A program made the translations under genes and the position numbers. Positions 23,622-32,359 of a stretch of 64,000 nt of DNA are shown here, one piece after another. Positions within the stretch are counted from its first letter, which is position 1; every line of letters begins with the position of its first letter. This stretch comes from Lentzea sp. NBRC 102530 (lineage in GTDB: Bacteria; Actinomycetota; Actinomycetes; Mycobacteriales; Pseudonocardiaceae): the NCBI RefSeq assembly GCF_030269365.1, contig NZ_BSTF01000003.1, forward strand, positions 558,001-622,000, in the 5' to 3' direction. Below the pieces are notes generated by a model. That model saw only the letters and a program-made list of their open reading frames with translations, was not told the DNA's origin and did no database searches.

Positions 23622-26204
23622 ATGGACGCTTTCAACCCGACGACCAAGACGCAGCAGGCCGTGTCCGCGGCGGTGCAGGCCGCCACGCTGAACGGGAACC
23701 CCGACGTGGGTTCCGTGCACCTGCTCAGCGCACTGCTGGCGCAGACGGACGGGTTGACCGCGCCGTTGCTGTCGGCCGTGGGCGCCGACCCCGGGCAGGT
23801 GCGCAAGGAGCTGGAGCAGCTCTCCCGCGGACTGCCGAGCGCTTCCGGTTCCACCGTGTCCGCCCCGCAGTTCTCGCGCGACGCCGTGCGGGTGATCAAC
23901 CGGGCGCAGGAGCTCGCCACCGAGATGGGCGACGAGTACGTGTCCACCGAGCACCTGCTCGTCGGGCTCGCCCAGTACGGCGGGCTGGTGGCCGACCTGC
24001 TGCGGCGCAACGGCGCCACGCCCGACGCGCTGACCGAGGCGTTCACGAAGGTGCGCGGTTCGGCGCGGGTGACGTCGGCCGACCCCGAGGGCACTTACAA
24101 GGCGCTGGAGAAGTTCGGCGTCGACCTGACCGAACGTGCGCGCAAGGGCGAGCTCGACCCGGTGATCGGCCGTGACGCCGAGATCCGCCGCGTCGTGCAG
24201 GTCCTGTCCCGGCGCACCAAGAACAACCCCGTGCTGATCGGCGAGCCCGGTGTCGGCAAGACGGCGATCGTCGAGGGCCTGGCGCAGCGCGTCGTGGCCG
24301 GCGACGTGCCGGAGTCGTTGCGCGGCAAGCGGGTCGTGTCCCTGGACCTCGGCTCGATGGTCGCGGGCGCCAAGTACCGCGGTGAGTTCGAGGAGCGGCT
24401 CAAGGCCGTGCTGAAGGAGATCACCGACTCGGCCGGGCAGGTCATCACGTTCATCGACGAGCTGCACACGATCGTCGGTGCGGGCGCGACCGGTGAGTCG
24501 GCGATGGACGCCGGCAACATGATCAAGCCGATGCTGGCCCGCGGCGAACTCCGGATGGTCGGTGCCACGACCCTCGACGAGTACCGCGAGCACATCGAGA
24601 AGGACGCCGCCCTGGAACGCCGCTTCCAGCAGGTGCTGGTCGGCGAACCCTCGGTGGAGGACACGGTCGGCATCCTGCGCGGCCTCAAGGAGCGCTACGA
24701 GGTGCACCACGGCGTGCGCATCACCGACGCCGCACTCGTCGCCGCCTCAACGCTGTCCGACCGCTACATCACCGCGCGCTTCCTGCCGGACAAGGCCATC
24801 GACCTGGTGGACGAGGCCGCGTCCCGGCTGCGCATGGAGATCGACTCGCGGCCCGTCGAGATCGACACCGTCGAACGTGCCGTGCGGCGCCTCGAGATCG
24901 AGGAGATGGCGCTGTCGAAGGAGTCCGACGCGGCGTCGGTCGAACGCCTGCACGCGTTGCGCGCCGAACTGGCCGAGAAGCGCGAGGAACTCTCCGCGCT
25001 GACCGCCCGCTGGCAGAACGAGAAGGGCTCCATCGACCGCGTGCGCGCGTTGAAGGAGCAGCTCGAGTCGTTGCGCGGTGAGTCGGAACGGGCCGAGCGC
25101 GACGGTGACCTCGGCCGTGCCGCGGAACTCCGCTACGGCCGGATCCCCCAGCTGGAGAAGGAACTCGCGGTCGCGGCGGAGTCCACACAGGACGCTGCCA
25201 TGCTCAAGGAGGAGGTCGGCCCGGACGACGTCGCGGACGTGGTGTCGGCGTGGACCGGCATCCCCGCGGGCAGGCTGCTGGAGGGCGAGACCGCCAAGCT
25301 GCTGCGGATGGAGGACGAACTCGGCCGCCGCGTCGTCGGCCAGGCCGAGGCCGTGCGCGTCGTGTCGGACGCGGTGCGCAGGACGCGCGCCGGAGTCGCC
25401 GACCCGGACCGCCCGACGGGGTCGTTCCTGTTCCTCGGCCCCACCGGTGTCGGCAAGACGGAGCTCGCGAAGGCGCTGGCGGCGTTCCTGTTCGACGACG
25501 AGCGGGCGATGATCCGCATCGACATGAGCGAGTACTCCGAGAAGCACTCGGTGGCCCGCCTGGTCGGCGCGCCTCCCGGCTACGTCGGCTACGACCAGGG
25601 CGGCCAGCTCACCGAGTCGGTCCGCCGCCGCCCGTACTCGGTCGTGCTGCTGGACGAGGTCGAGAAGGCGCACCCGGACGTGTTCGACGTGCTGCTGCAG
25701 GTGCTCGACGACGGCCGCCTCACCGACGGCCAGGGCCGCACGGTCGACTTCCGCAACACGATCCTCGTGCTCACCTCGAACCTGGGTTCGCAGACCATCG
25801 TGAACCCGACGCTCACCGAGGTGGAGCGCAAGGACGCCGTGATGGCGGTGGTGCAACGCCACTTCAAGCCGGAGTTCCTGAACCGGCTGGACGACGTCGT
25901 GGTCTTCCACGCGCTCGCCACCGAGGAACTGACGTCCATCGTGGACATCCAGATCGCCCGCCTCGCCGACCGCCTGGCCGCGCGCAGGCTGACGCTCGAC
26001 GTCACGACGGCCGCGCGCGACTGGCTGGCGCTCAACGGCTTCGACGCGATCTACGGGGCGCGGCCGTTGCGGCGGCTGGTGCAGTCGGCGATCGGTGACC
26101 AGCTGGCCAAGGAACTGCTGGCCGGCGAGGTGCGGGACGGCGACACGGTGCGGGTCGACGTGGTGGACGACCAGAGCGGCCTGATCGTGGGCCGCACCGC
26201 CTGA
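23622..26204 (+). CDS. clpB: Disaggregase ClpB (Hsp100)
   Basis: 860 aa from ATG 23622 with GGTGGAGG upstream. ATP-driven disaggregase that works with DnaK-DnaJ-GrpE. An N-terminal Clp repeat domain (about 5-145) is followed by AAA+ module 1 with Walker A GEPGVGKT near residue 206 and Walker [11 protein letters not shown]. The long coiled-coil middle domain (about 405-525) identifies ClpB rather than ClpC. AAA+ module 2 has GPTGVGKT near 607 and [15 protein letters not shown]. Monocistronic, with a HAIR site upstream and a terminator downstream. Confidence 0.97.
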   Translation: MDAFNPTTKTQQAVSAAVQAATLNGNPDVGSVHLLSALLAQTDGLTAPLLSAVGADPGQVRKELEQLSRGLPSASGSTVSAPQFSRDAVRVINRAQELATEMGDEYVSTEHLLVGLAQYGGLVADLLRRNGATPDALTEAFTKVRGSARVTSADPEGTYKALEKFGVDLTERARKGELDPVIGRDAEIRRVVQVLSRRTKNNPVLIGEPGVGKTAIVEGLAQRVVAGDVPESLRGKRVVSLDLGSMVAGAKYRGEFEERLKAVLKEITDSAGQVITFIDELHTIVGAGATGESAMDAGNMIKPMLARGELRMVGATTLDEYREHIEKDAALERRFQQVLVGEPSVEDTVGILRGLKERYEVHHGVRITDAALVAASTLSDRYITARFLPDKAIDLVDEAASRLRMEIDSRPVEIDTVERAVRRLEIEEMALSKESDAASVERLHALRAELAEKREELSALTARWQNEKGSIDRVRALKEQLESLRGESERAERDGDLGRAAELRYGRIPQLEKELAVAAESTQDAAMLKEEVGPDDVADVVSAWTGIPAGRLLEGETAKLLRMEDELGRRVVGQAEAVRVVSDAVRRTRAGVADPDRPTGSFLFLGPTGVGKTELAKALAAFLFDDERAMIRIDMSEYSEKHSVARLVGAPPGYVGYDQGGQLTESVRRRPYSVVLLDEVEKAHPDVFDVLLQVLDDGRLTDGQGRTVDFRNTILVLTSNLGSQTIVNPTLTEVERKDAVMAVVQRHFKPEFLNRLDDVVVFHALATEELTSIVDIQIARLADRLAARRLTLDVTTAARDWLALNGFDAIYGARPLRRLVQSAIGDQLAKELLAGEVRDGDTVRVDVVDDQSGLIVGRTA

Positions 26205-26222
26205 ACCACGGGAGAAGCACGC

Positions 26223-26252
26223 GGGACGGGGATCCGGACGGGTCCCCGTCCC
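26223..26252 (+). terminator. Terminator after clpB
   Basis: A 10-bp perfect stem GGGACGGGGA/TCCCCGTCCC followed by GTTTCGT, 18 bp after the clpB stop. Confidence 0.85.
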
Positions 26253-26475
26253 GTTTCGTCTTCAGCGGCTCTCGACCGTCAACCCCGGGTTCCCGGTGAG
26301 CTGCGCCGGGCAGATCGCACTCGGCTTCGAGCCCCCGGGCCGCTGCGGAACCCCGGCCAGCCGACCGCGGCGAGCCGGGCCGCCGTCGGGCTGCTGAACC
26401 GGGGAAAGGCACGCCGAGGTCACGACGCGCGGAAGTGATCTTCGTTCCTCGCCTCCGACCCACTACGCTGGCCTC

Positions 26476-27210
26476 GTGGGCATACCGGCGTGGGTCTGGT
26501 TCACCGTCGCCGCGGTGGCGGGTGTGGCGGGGTTCGCCCTGCTCGCGACCGACCGGGCGCAACGAACCGCGCGTAATCGTGAACGGCGCCGTTGGGCTGC
26601 CCTGCGTGGCTGGCAGTTCGAGGAGACAGACCACGTGCTGCCGACCCGGTGGGAAGCCGGGGCCATCGCGTACTACGGCACGGGCCTCGCCCGCGACGTC
26701 GTGGCGGGCTCCACCTTCACCGCCGACGGCCGCAGGCAGGTCTACGTGCTCGACCACGAGACCGGCGGCAAGGTCAACTCCGTGCTGGTCGGCGTGCGCT
26801 GCCGGCGGGCGTTGTCGGTGGTGATCGAACTCTGGCTGTCGACCGTGCCGTTCCAGCGCGACGACGACAAGAAGCCGATGCCCGACATGCTCGGGCCGGT
26901 CGGGTCGCGGTACGCGTTCGTCACGGACGTGCCCGCCGCCCGCAAGATCATCACGCCGGACCTGATCGACGCCGCCGAGGAGATCGGGGGCGACGTCACC
27001 GTCGTCTGGATGGAGAACGACTGGGTGCTGGCCGCCGCGCCGCCCAACTCGTCGCCCGCGCGCCTGGAACGGCTGCTGCGCGACGTCGGTGAGCTCGCGG
27101 ACGTCATCGACCCGTTCGACCCGGACCCGTCCGAGCGCGAGGAGCCGGTGGCCGAGGACGACGAGGGCGGCGAGGTCTACCGGCCGTCGTTCGGACGCAA
27201 GCAGAACTGA
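26476..27210 (+). CDS. Conserved membrane-anchored hypothetical protein
   Basis: 244 aa from GTG 26476. One N-terminal transmembrane helix (AWVWFTVAAVAGVAGFALLA) is followed by a basic stretch (RTARNRERRRWAALRGWQFE) and a mixed soluble domain, ending in an acidic tail. It is therefore anchored with the bulk on one side. Position next to clpB recalls M. tuberculosis Rv0383c, between pyrE and clpB, from memory of that locus. No function is known to me. Confidence 0.72.
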   Translation: MGIPAWVWFTVAAVAGVAGFALLATDRAQRTARNRERRRWAALRGWQFEETDHVLPTRWEAGAIAYYGTGLARDVVAGSTFTADGRRQVYVLDHETGGKVNSVLVGVRCRRALSVVIELWLSTVPFQRDDDKKPMPDMLGPVGSRYAFVTDVPAARKIITPDLIDAAEEIGGDVTVVWMENDWVLAAAPPNSSPARLERLLRDVGELADVIDPFDPDPSEREEPVAEDDEGGEVYRPSFGRKQN

Positions 27211-27288
27211 CGGTGGGTGACCGGCAGGCGTATGTAGCGCCTGTCGTACCGCCCCGGCCAGCGGCATTCCAGACCGCGACTAAAGTGC

Positions 27289-27304
27289 TGTGATTCACGT
27301 CACA
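27289..27304. promoter_or_regulatory. CRP-type operator upstream of small LAXTG gene
   Basis: TGTGA-TTCACG-TCACA is an exact match to the CRP consensus TGTGA-N6-TCACA, 88 bp upstream of the ATG of the LAXTG peptide gene. It suggests cAMP-receptor-protein control, as activator or repressor. Confidence 0.6.
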
Positions 27305-27392
27305 TAGCGCTCCGTGTAAAACATCGGCGCCTGATTCAGATACTCCGTTCAGTTGAACCGTCGTGTCCCCGAACCCCCCGAAGGGAAGCACG

Positions 27393-27569
27393 ATGTACGG
27401 AGGAAAGATTGTCCCGCCCGTGGCCGTGGCCGGTACGGCGTCCGTCGTGACGCTGGCCAACACGGGTGCCTCGGTCGGATGGATGCTGTTCGGCGGGGTC
27501 GCGCTGGTCGTTTCCGGCCTCGCACTGCGCCTGTTCGTGCTGCGCCGCCCGGCGAAGCACGAAGCGTGA
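27393..27569 (+). CDS. Tiny LAXTG sortase-substrate-like protein
   Basis: 58 aa from ATG 27393, with GAAGGGA placed well as ribosome site; an in-frame GTG at 27363 would add 10 residues. It reads [19 protein letters not shown], then LANTG, a hydrophobic helix ([20 protein letters not shown]) and a basic RR/K tail. That is a complete LAXTG sorting signal with only about 20 residues in front of it, so anchoring would leave a very small surface peptide. The N-terminal 20 residues are moderately hydrophobic and may act as signal. Function unknown. Confidence 0.65.
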   Translation: MYGGKIVPPVAVAGTASVVTLANTGASVGWMLFGGVALVVSGLALRLFVLRRPAKHEA

Positions 27570-27618
27570 TCATCGGCGGCCTTCGACCCCGGCGCCCGAC
27601 CGACTACCGTGCGGACGT

Positions 27619-28392
27619 ATGCCAACCGCACTGGTGACCGGATCGACCGTCGGGATCGGGGCCGCCTTCGCCCGCAGGCTCGCGGCCGAGGGGTACGACC
27701 TCGTGCTGGTCGCGCGCACCGCGCCCGCACTCGAGGAACTCGCGAAGCAGCTGCACGACAGGCACGGCGTGCACGTCGACGTGCTGCCGGCCGACCTCAG
27801 CGACCACGACGACCGGCTCAAGGTCGAGCAACGGCTCGCCGAGCAGGCCGTCGACCTGCTGGTGAACAACGCGGGCTTCGCGAACAGCGGCGAGCTCTTC
27901 GCCACGGACGTCGAGAAGCTGCAGAGCCAGCTCGACGTCAACGTCACCACCGTGCTGCGCCTGTGCCGGGCCGCGATCCCGGCCATGATCGCGCGCGGCA
28001 GGGGCGACGTCATCAACGTGTCGAGCGTCGCGAGCTTCCTGCCCGGCCGCGGCACGAGCTACAGCGCCGACAAGGCGTGGGTGACGGCGTTCTCCGAAGG
28101 CACGGCTCTCGCCGCCGCGGGCACCGGTGTGCGGATCATGGCGCTCGCCCCCGGTTTCGTGCGGACCGAGTTCCACAAGCGCGCGCGGATCGACATGACC
28201 AAGACGCCGAACTGGCTCTACGTGCCCGTCGAGAAGCTGGTGCACGAGGCCCTGCGCGACCTGCGCCGCGGCAAGGCGCTGTCGGTTCCCGGCCTGCAGT
28301 ACAAGGCGATCGTCACCATCGCCACGCGGCTGCCGCGGGGGCTCGTGCGCAGGATGGCCTCGCGGTTCGCCGGCGGCCGCGGTCGCACCTGA
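27619..28392 (+). CDS. Short-chain dehydrogenase/reductase
   Basis: 257 aa from ATG 27619. Classical SDR: cofactor motif [24 protein letters not shown] motif [13 protein letters not shown], catalytic serine in [10 protein letters not shown], and YxxxK as YSADK near residue 150. The tail [17 protein letters not shown] and [10 protein letters not shown] fits the subgroup that acts on acyl or keto lipids, but the substrate is unproven. It ends 37 bp before the WXG100-type cassette. Confidence 0.9.
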   Translation: MPTALVTGSTVGIGAAFARRLAAEGYDLVLVARTAPALEELAKQLHDRHGVHVDVLPADLSDHDDRLKVEQRLAEQAVDLLVNNAGFANSGELFATDVEKLQSQLDVNVTTVLRLCRAAIPAMIARGRGDVINVSSVASFLPGRGTSYSADKAWVTAFSEGTALAAAGTGVRIMALAPGFVRTEFHKRARIDMTKTPNWLYVPVEKLVHEALRDLRRGKALSVPGLQYKAIVTIATRLPRGLVRRMASRFAGGRGRT

Positions 28393-28429
28393 CCGGAACC
28401 GTTCGGCCGAACGGCGCGTCGGAGGGCAC

Positions 28430-28744
28430 GTGAGCGAACAGTTCCACGTCGAACCGAACGAGTTGCGGGGCTACAGCGAACTGCTGGACCGCAACGCCGG
28501 GCACTTCCTGACCATCAAGGACCACGCGATCTCCAAGGGCGGTGACACCAGCGGCTTCACCGGCCTGCTGACGTTGCTGCACCCCGTCGTGACCGGTGTC
28601 GCGAGCCTGTACGGGGAGACGTTGGACTTCGCGAACAAGATGATGACCAAGGACGCCGACGCGCTGCGCAAGACGGCCGACTCCTACGAGAAGGTCGACC
28701 TCCACGGCGTGCAGCTGATGAAGCAGGCGGGTGGGGGCCGATGA
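28430..28744 (+). CDS. ESX-1 secretion-associated EspC-like (WXG100-superfamily) protein
   Basis: 104 aa from GTG 28430 after GGAGGG. Two helices of the ESX/EspC type: FHVEPNELRGYSELLDRNAG and DALRKTADSYEKVDLHGVQL, joined by a Gly/Thr turn region. The YEKVD segment resembles the C-terminal YxxxD/E secretion signal of type VII substrates. Its stop overlaps the next start by 4 bp (ATGA). No ESX secretion machinery genes are in this window. Confidence 0.72.
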   Translation: MSEQFHVEPNELRGYSELLDRNAGHFLTIKDHAISKGGDTSGFTGLLTLLHPVVTGVASLYGETLDFANKMMTKDADALRKTADSYEKVDLHGVQLMKQAGGGR

Positions 28745-29658
28745 CCACGGCGTACGCGGACGTCCAGGACCCGGCGGTCGCGCTCAACGCGGCCGCCGAG
28801 AACCGCCCGGGCAGGCAGACCACCAAGGAGCTCATCGAAGCCGCCGGGTGGAAGCTGCAGGGCGTCAACTGGATCTACGAGAAGGTCACCGGCGAGAACC
28901 TGATCGAGTCGCTGATCAGCCCGCTGGTCGGTGACTTCGAGAAGATCGACGCCAACGCCAACGCGTGGGACCAGGTCGCGAAGGCGCTGGACTCCGTGCG
29001 GCACAACGTCGGTGACGGTGTCGGTCAGCTCAACCCGCACTGGAACGGTGGCGCCGCGCAGGCGTTCGAACGCCGCATGGACACCATGTGGGTCATCGCG
29101 ATCGAGGCGGACTCCCAGGTCGCCCGGATCATCGGCAACAAGTTCCAGTCGATGGCCTCGGCCTGCCGGTCGGCCACGAAGGTCGCGCTGTTCCTGCTCG
29201 ACAAGCTCTGCACCATGCTGCTCGAAGCGGCCATGACCGCGGTGATCCCGGTCGTCGGCTGGGGCCGCGCGGTGTGGATGGTCTACGACGCGATCCAGAT
29301 CGTCGACGCCATCCGCAAGATCATCCAGTCGATCATGACGCTGATCGAGGGCGTCAAGGGCATGGTCGACGGCATCGTCGCGATGGGCACGGCGCTGATG
29401 AAGCTCAAGGACGTCCGGGACGTCAACGACGCGCTCGACGTCGTCGACGGCGTGCAGGACGGCAAGCAGAAGTTCGACAACGGCGTGGCGGCGGCGAAGT
29501 CCGGCGCGATCGGGGTCGGCCTCGGCGCCTACAGCCTCGGCAAGGCGGGCTCGGCCGCGTCCGGCAGGTACAGCACGCCGAGCACGGGCAGCGGCGGCGG
29601 AGCCGGTGGTGGCGCACCCGCACCCGCCCCGGCGCCGAGCGGTGGTGGTCAGCAGTGA
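28741..29658 (+). CDS. WXG100-domain protein with hydrophobic C-terminal half
   Basis: 305 aa from ATG 28741. The WXG motif (NPHWNGGAAQAFERRMDTMW) lies near residues 98-117 between long helices, as in large WXG100-type effectors. A very hydrophobic helical region follows (ALFLLDKLCTMLLEAAMTAV, then IPVVGWGRAVWMVYDAIQIV). The tail is low complexity with Ser, Gly, Ala and Pro repeats. It probably pairs with the upstream EspC-like protein for export by a type VII system. No toxin domain is recognised. Overlaps both neighbours by 4 bp. Confidence 0.75.
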   Translation: MTTAYADVQDPAVALNAAAENRPGRQTTKELIEAAGWKLQGVNWIYEKVTGENLIESLISPLVGDFEKIDANANAWDQVAKALDSVRHNVGDGVGQLNPHWNGGAAQAFERRMDTMWVIAIEADSQVARIIGNKFQSMASACRSATKVALFLLDKLCTMLLEAAMTAVIPVVGWGRAVWMVYDAIQIVDAIRKIIQSIMTLIEGVKGMVDGIVAMGTALMKLKDVRDVNDALDVVDGVQDGKQKFDNGVAAAKSGAIGVGLGAYSLGKAGSAASGRYSTPSTGSGGGAGGGAPAPAPAPSGGGQQ

Positions 29659-30092
29659 CGTTCCCCTACGACCAGGCACGCCTGCAGGCGCTCTTCGCCG
29701 AGGTCGACTCCAGGGTCGACGACCTCGGCAAGGTCGCGACGGCCGCCTCCCAGGTGCAACGCCGTTCGCGCGGACTGTCCGAACAGGACCTCGCCGAGAT
29801 CGAGCGGTTCGCGAAGTCGCCGAAGGCACCGCAGGAGCTCAAGGACCTGCAACGGCGGGTCGACGCCGGCGAGATGTCGTGGGCCGACGTCGCCGCCGGA
29901 CGGGCCATCCACGATCCCGGCGTGCAGCAGGCACTCGCCGTCGGCGTCCCCGACCTCCAGCGCGCCTACCAGGCGCTCGAAGAAGGTCAGGACCCCGAGG
30001 ACGTCATCGCCTCCGGCACACCCGCCCCGCCGCCTCCCCGCGACGACGACGAGGACGACGGTCCGAGCCACTTCCGCAAGGACGCCTGGTAG
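29655..30092 (+). CDS. Hypothetical protein, third gene of WXG100 cassette
   Basis: 145 aa from GTG 29655, 4-bp overlap with the WXG100 gene. The helical N-terminal half (YDQARLQALFAEVDSRVDDL) is followed by EMSWADVAAGRAIHDPGVQQ and GVPDLQRAYQALEEGQDPED. The tail is proline-rich, then a run of aspartates and the C-terminal FRKDAW. Short, acidic and without a signal peptide, it could be a chaperone-like or co-secreted partner of the WXG protein; this is inference from the operon. It ends 1 bp before the convergent gene. Confidence 0.7.
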   Translation: MTFPYDQARLQALFAEVDSRVDDLGKVATAASQVQRRSRGLSEQDLAEIERFAKSPKAPQELKDLQRRVDAGEMSWADVAAGRAIHDPGVQQALAVGVPDLQRAYQALEEGQDPEDVIASGTPAPPPPRDDDEDDGPSHFRKDAW

Positions 30093-30093
30093 G

Positions 30094-30678
30094 TCAGACG
30101 GGCCAGTCCACGCCGCCGCTGCTGGTGTGGCTGGTCCCGGTACCCCGCACGACGTCGAAGGCGACCGCGCACGCGGTCGCCAGCGACCGCACCGGTTCGG
30201 TCACCGCGGGGTTGATCCGCACGACGTCCCGGCGCACCCGCGAGCCGTTCCGCTTGGCCCGTGCGCCGGTCTGGATCCGCGCGACGTCACCGAAGAAGCA
30301 GAGCTGCTGCCCGGTCGCGTCGTGCAGTGACTGCTGCCACGCGCCGTGCGTCTTGATGGTCCCGATGAGCTGGCCCTGCGGCGTGGTCACGCGCACGTGC
30401 GGACGGCGGCCGAAGCCCTTCTCGATGCCCATGATCGGCTGGCCGTTCGGCGCGACCACGTCGAGGTCGAACGTCGTCCAGCCGGAGAACCCGGTGTGCC
30501 GCAACGGTCGCTGGACGCCGGGGCCGCTGCGCTCGCGCACCACCATGACCGGCACGTCCCGTTCGTCGAACACCTCGACCCGGTAGTGCGGCCGGGCCAG
30601 CAGGCTCAGGAACGTCCACGGCTGTTCCACGTACAGGGTGCTCACGGTGATGCAGCGTACGAGGCGTCGCCCGCTCAT
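30094..30678 (-). CDS. LURP-one/phospholipid-scramblase-like protein
   Basis: 194 aa from ATG 30678; GTG 30645 (183 aa) is a good alternative because it leaves room for the pyrE promoter. It is strand-rich with repeating segments such as HYRVEVFDERDVPVMVVRER, DVVAPNGQPIMGIEKGFGRR and VRVTTPQGQLIGTIKTHGAW. That pattern matches the Tubby/LURP-one-related scramblase fold in actinobacteria. Biochemical role unknown. Divergent from pyrE. Confidence 0.65.
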   Translation of the reverse strand: MSGRRLVRCITVSTLYVEQPWTFLSLLARPHYRVEVFDERDVPVMVVRERSGPGVQRPLRHTGFSGWTTFDLDVVAPNGQPIMGIEKGFGRRPHVRVTTPQGQLIGTIKTHGAWQQSLHDATGQQLCFFGDVARIQTGARAKRNGSRVRRDVVRINPAVTEPVRSLATACAVAFDVVRGTGTSHTSSGGVDWPV

Positions 30679-30698
30679 ATGTGCGAAGCTGACGACCC

Positions 30699-31265
30699 GT
30701 GCGAACTGAAGTGGTCTTGGACGCGAACGCGAAGTCGGAACTCGCTCGTCTGGTGAGCGAATTGGCCGTGGTGCACGGCAAGGTGACCCTCTCCAGCGGC
30801 AAGGAAGCCGACTACTACGTCGACCTGCGGCGGGCGACGCTGCACCACGCGGCGGCTCCCCTGATCGGCAAGCTGCTGCGGCAGCTCACATCGGACTGGG
30901 ACTTCGTCGCGGTCGGCGGTCTGACCCTCGGCGCGGATCCCGTCGCCTACGCGATGATGCACTCCGCCTCGGCGGACGGTGACGTGCTCGACGCGTTCGT
31001 CGTGCGCAAGGCGAACAAGGCCCACGGCATGCAGCGGCAGATCGAGGGCATCGACGTGCGCGGCCAGCGGGTGCTCGCGGTCGAGGACACCTCCACCACG
31101 GGCGGTTCGGTGCTCACGGCCGTCACGGCGTTGCGCGAGCACGGGGCCGAGGTCATCGGCGTCGCCACGGTCGTCGACCGCGGCACGGGCGCCAAGGAGG
31201 CCATCGAGGCCGAGGGTCTGCAATACCGCTACCTGCTCGACCTGAACGACCTCGGTCTCGCCTGA
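30699..31265 (+). CDS. pyrE: Orotate phosphoribosyltransferase
   Basis: 188 aa from GTG 30699. Transfers phosphoribose from PRPP to orotate in pyrimidine synthesis. Signatures: HGKVTLSSGKEADYYVDLRR, GGLTLGADPVAYAM, DAFVVRKANKAHGMQRQIEG and the PRPP-binding VLAVEDTSTTGGSVLTAV. Matches the compact actinobacterial enzyme in length. Followed 63 bp later by a DUF2784 gene on the same strand. Confidence 0.95.
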   Translation: MRTEVVLDANAKSELARLVSELAVVHGKVTLSSGKEADYYVDLRRATLHHAAAPLIGKLLRQLTSDWDFVAVGGLTLGADPVAYAMMHSASADGDVLDAFVVRKANKAHGMQRQIEGIDVRGQRVLAVEDTSTTGGSVLTAVTALREHGAEVIGVATVVDRGTGAKEAIEAEGLQYRYLLDLNDLGLA

Positions 31266-31328
31266 GGTTTTGTCGAGAGCGGTTCGAGCCATCCCGTCCT
31301 AGTCTGGAACAGGGACGGGGTGGTGCGA

Positions 31329-31697
31329 ATGGCCAGATCTCTTGCCGAAGCGGTCATGCTCCTGCACTTCGCGGTGCTGGCGTTCCTGCTCGTGGGCGGA
31401 TACCTCGCCTGGCGGTGGCGCTGGGTGATCTACCCGCACCTGGCCCTGGGCGCGTGGGCGGTCCTGAGCATCCTCACGCCGACGGTCTGTCCCCTCACGA
31501 CCTGGGAGAACGACCTCAGGGCGATGGCGGGCCTGCCCGTGCTGGAAACCGGGTTCATCGACCACTACATCGACGGCGTCTGGTACCCGGAGAGCGCGTC
31601 GACGCTGGTCCAGCTGGTGCTGGGGTCGATCGTGATCGTCTCCTGGATCGGCTTCTATGCTGGTCACCGTGCTGCTCGAAGGCTTTCACGCTGTTAA
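31329..31697 (+). CDS. DUF2784 membrane protein
   Basis: 122 aa from ATG 31329 (GTG 31320 would add 3 residues). It has three or four membrane spans. The hallmark segments are LHFAVLAFLLVGGYLAWRWR and TPTVCPLTTWENDLRA, with a C-terminal GFIDHYIDGVWYP; all are typical of DUF2784. Function unknown. The last 41 bp overlap the SpoU methyltransferase gene, so the two are probably coupled. Confidence 0.82.
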   Translation: MARSLAEAVMLLHFAVLAFLLVGGYLAWRWRWVIYPHLALGAWAVLSILTPTVCPLTTWENDLRAMAGLPVLETGFIDHYIDGVWYPESASTLVQLVLGSIVIVSWIGFYAGHRAARRLSRC

Positions 31698-32334
31698 GCA
31701 CGCGCTGCGCTTCGGCGGGCACGTGGACCCGTTGATCACGACGGACCTCGCCGCCGCGGTCGCCCTCGCCGAGACGCACGCCCCCGACCTGCGCGAGCGG
31801 TTCGCCGCCGCCACCGAGGTCGACCAGAGCCACTTCAAGCTGCGGGTGGGCCGCACGCACCCGACGGGCGTGGCCGGGTTCGCCGAACGGCCCGAGCTGG
31901 CGTTCGACCGCCAGGCCCCGGTCGTGCTGCTGGACAACCCCCGCAACCTCGGCAACTTCGGCGCGGCCATCCGGGTGGCGGCCGGGCTCGACGCGGGTGG
32001 CGTGATCTCCACCGGTGACGTCGACCCGTGGCACCCGAACGTCCTGCGCGGCTCGGCGGGGCTGCACTTCGCGCTGCCGGTGGCGAAGGTCACGAGCCTC
32101 GACTTCGCGGGCGAGCTGATCGCGTTCGACGCGGACGGTGACCTGCTGAAAGGCCCGATCCCGGACGACGCCGTGCTGGCGTTCGGCTCGGAACGCCACG
32201 GCATCTCCGACGAGGTGCGCGCACGGGCGTCCCGGATCGTCCGGCTGCCCATGCGCGAGAAGGTCAGCAGTTACAACCTGACAACTTCTGTGGCGATGGG
32301 CCTGTACCACTGGGCGATTCACCGAGCTTCTTGA
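31657..32334 (+). CDS. SpoU/TrmH-family RNA 2'-O-methyltransferase
   Basis: 225 aa from ATG 31657 (GTG 31669 possible). SPOUT knot motifs: VVLLDNPRNLGNFGAAIRVA (motif 1), LAFGSERHGISDEV (motif 2) and RLPMREKVSSYNLTTSVAMG (motif 3, SAM binding). Family members methylate ribose 2'-OH in tRNA or rRNA; the exact nucleotide cannot be read. The substrate-binding N-terminus is short. Equivalent to M. tuberculosis spoU near pyrE, from memory. Confidence 0.88.
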   Translation: MLVTVLLEGFHAVKHALRFGGHVDPLITTDLAAAVALAETHAPDLRERFAAATEVDQSHFKLRVGRTHPTGVAGFAERPELAFDRQAPVVLLDNPRNLGNFGAAIRVAAGLDAGGVISTGDVDPWHPNVLRGSAGLHFALPVAKVTSLDFAGELIAFDADGDLLKGPIPDDAVLAFGSERHGISDEVRARASRIVRLPMREKVSSYNLTTSVAMGLYHWAIHRAS

Positions 32335-32359
32335 TCGGTCAAGCGCGCACCATGATCGG

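Noticed and set aside
26201..26418. Imperfect direct repeat (GAACCxxGGGAxAAGxCACGC-like) on both sides of the clpB downstream spacer
   Set aside because: Only about 20 bp with several mismatches; may be chance in a GC-rich spacer. No gene or RNA seen between.
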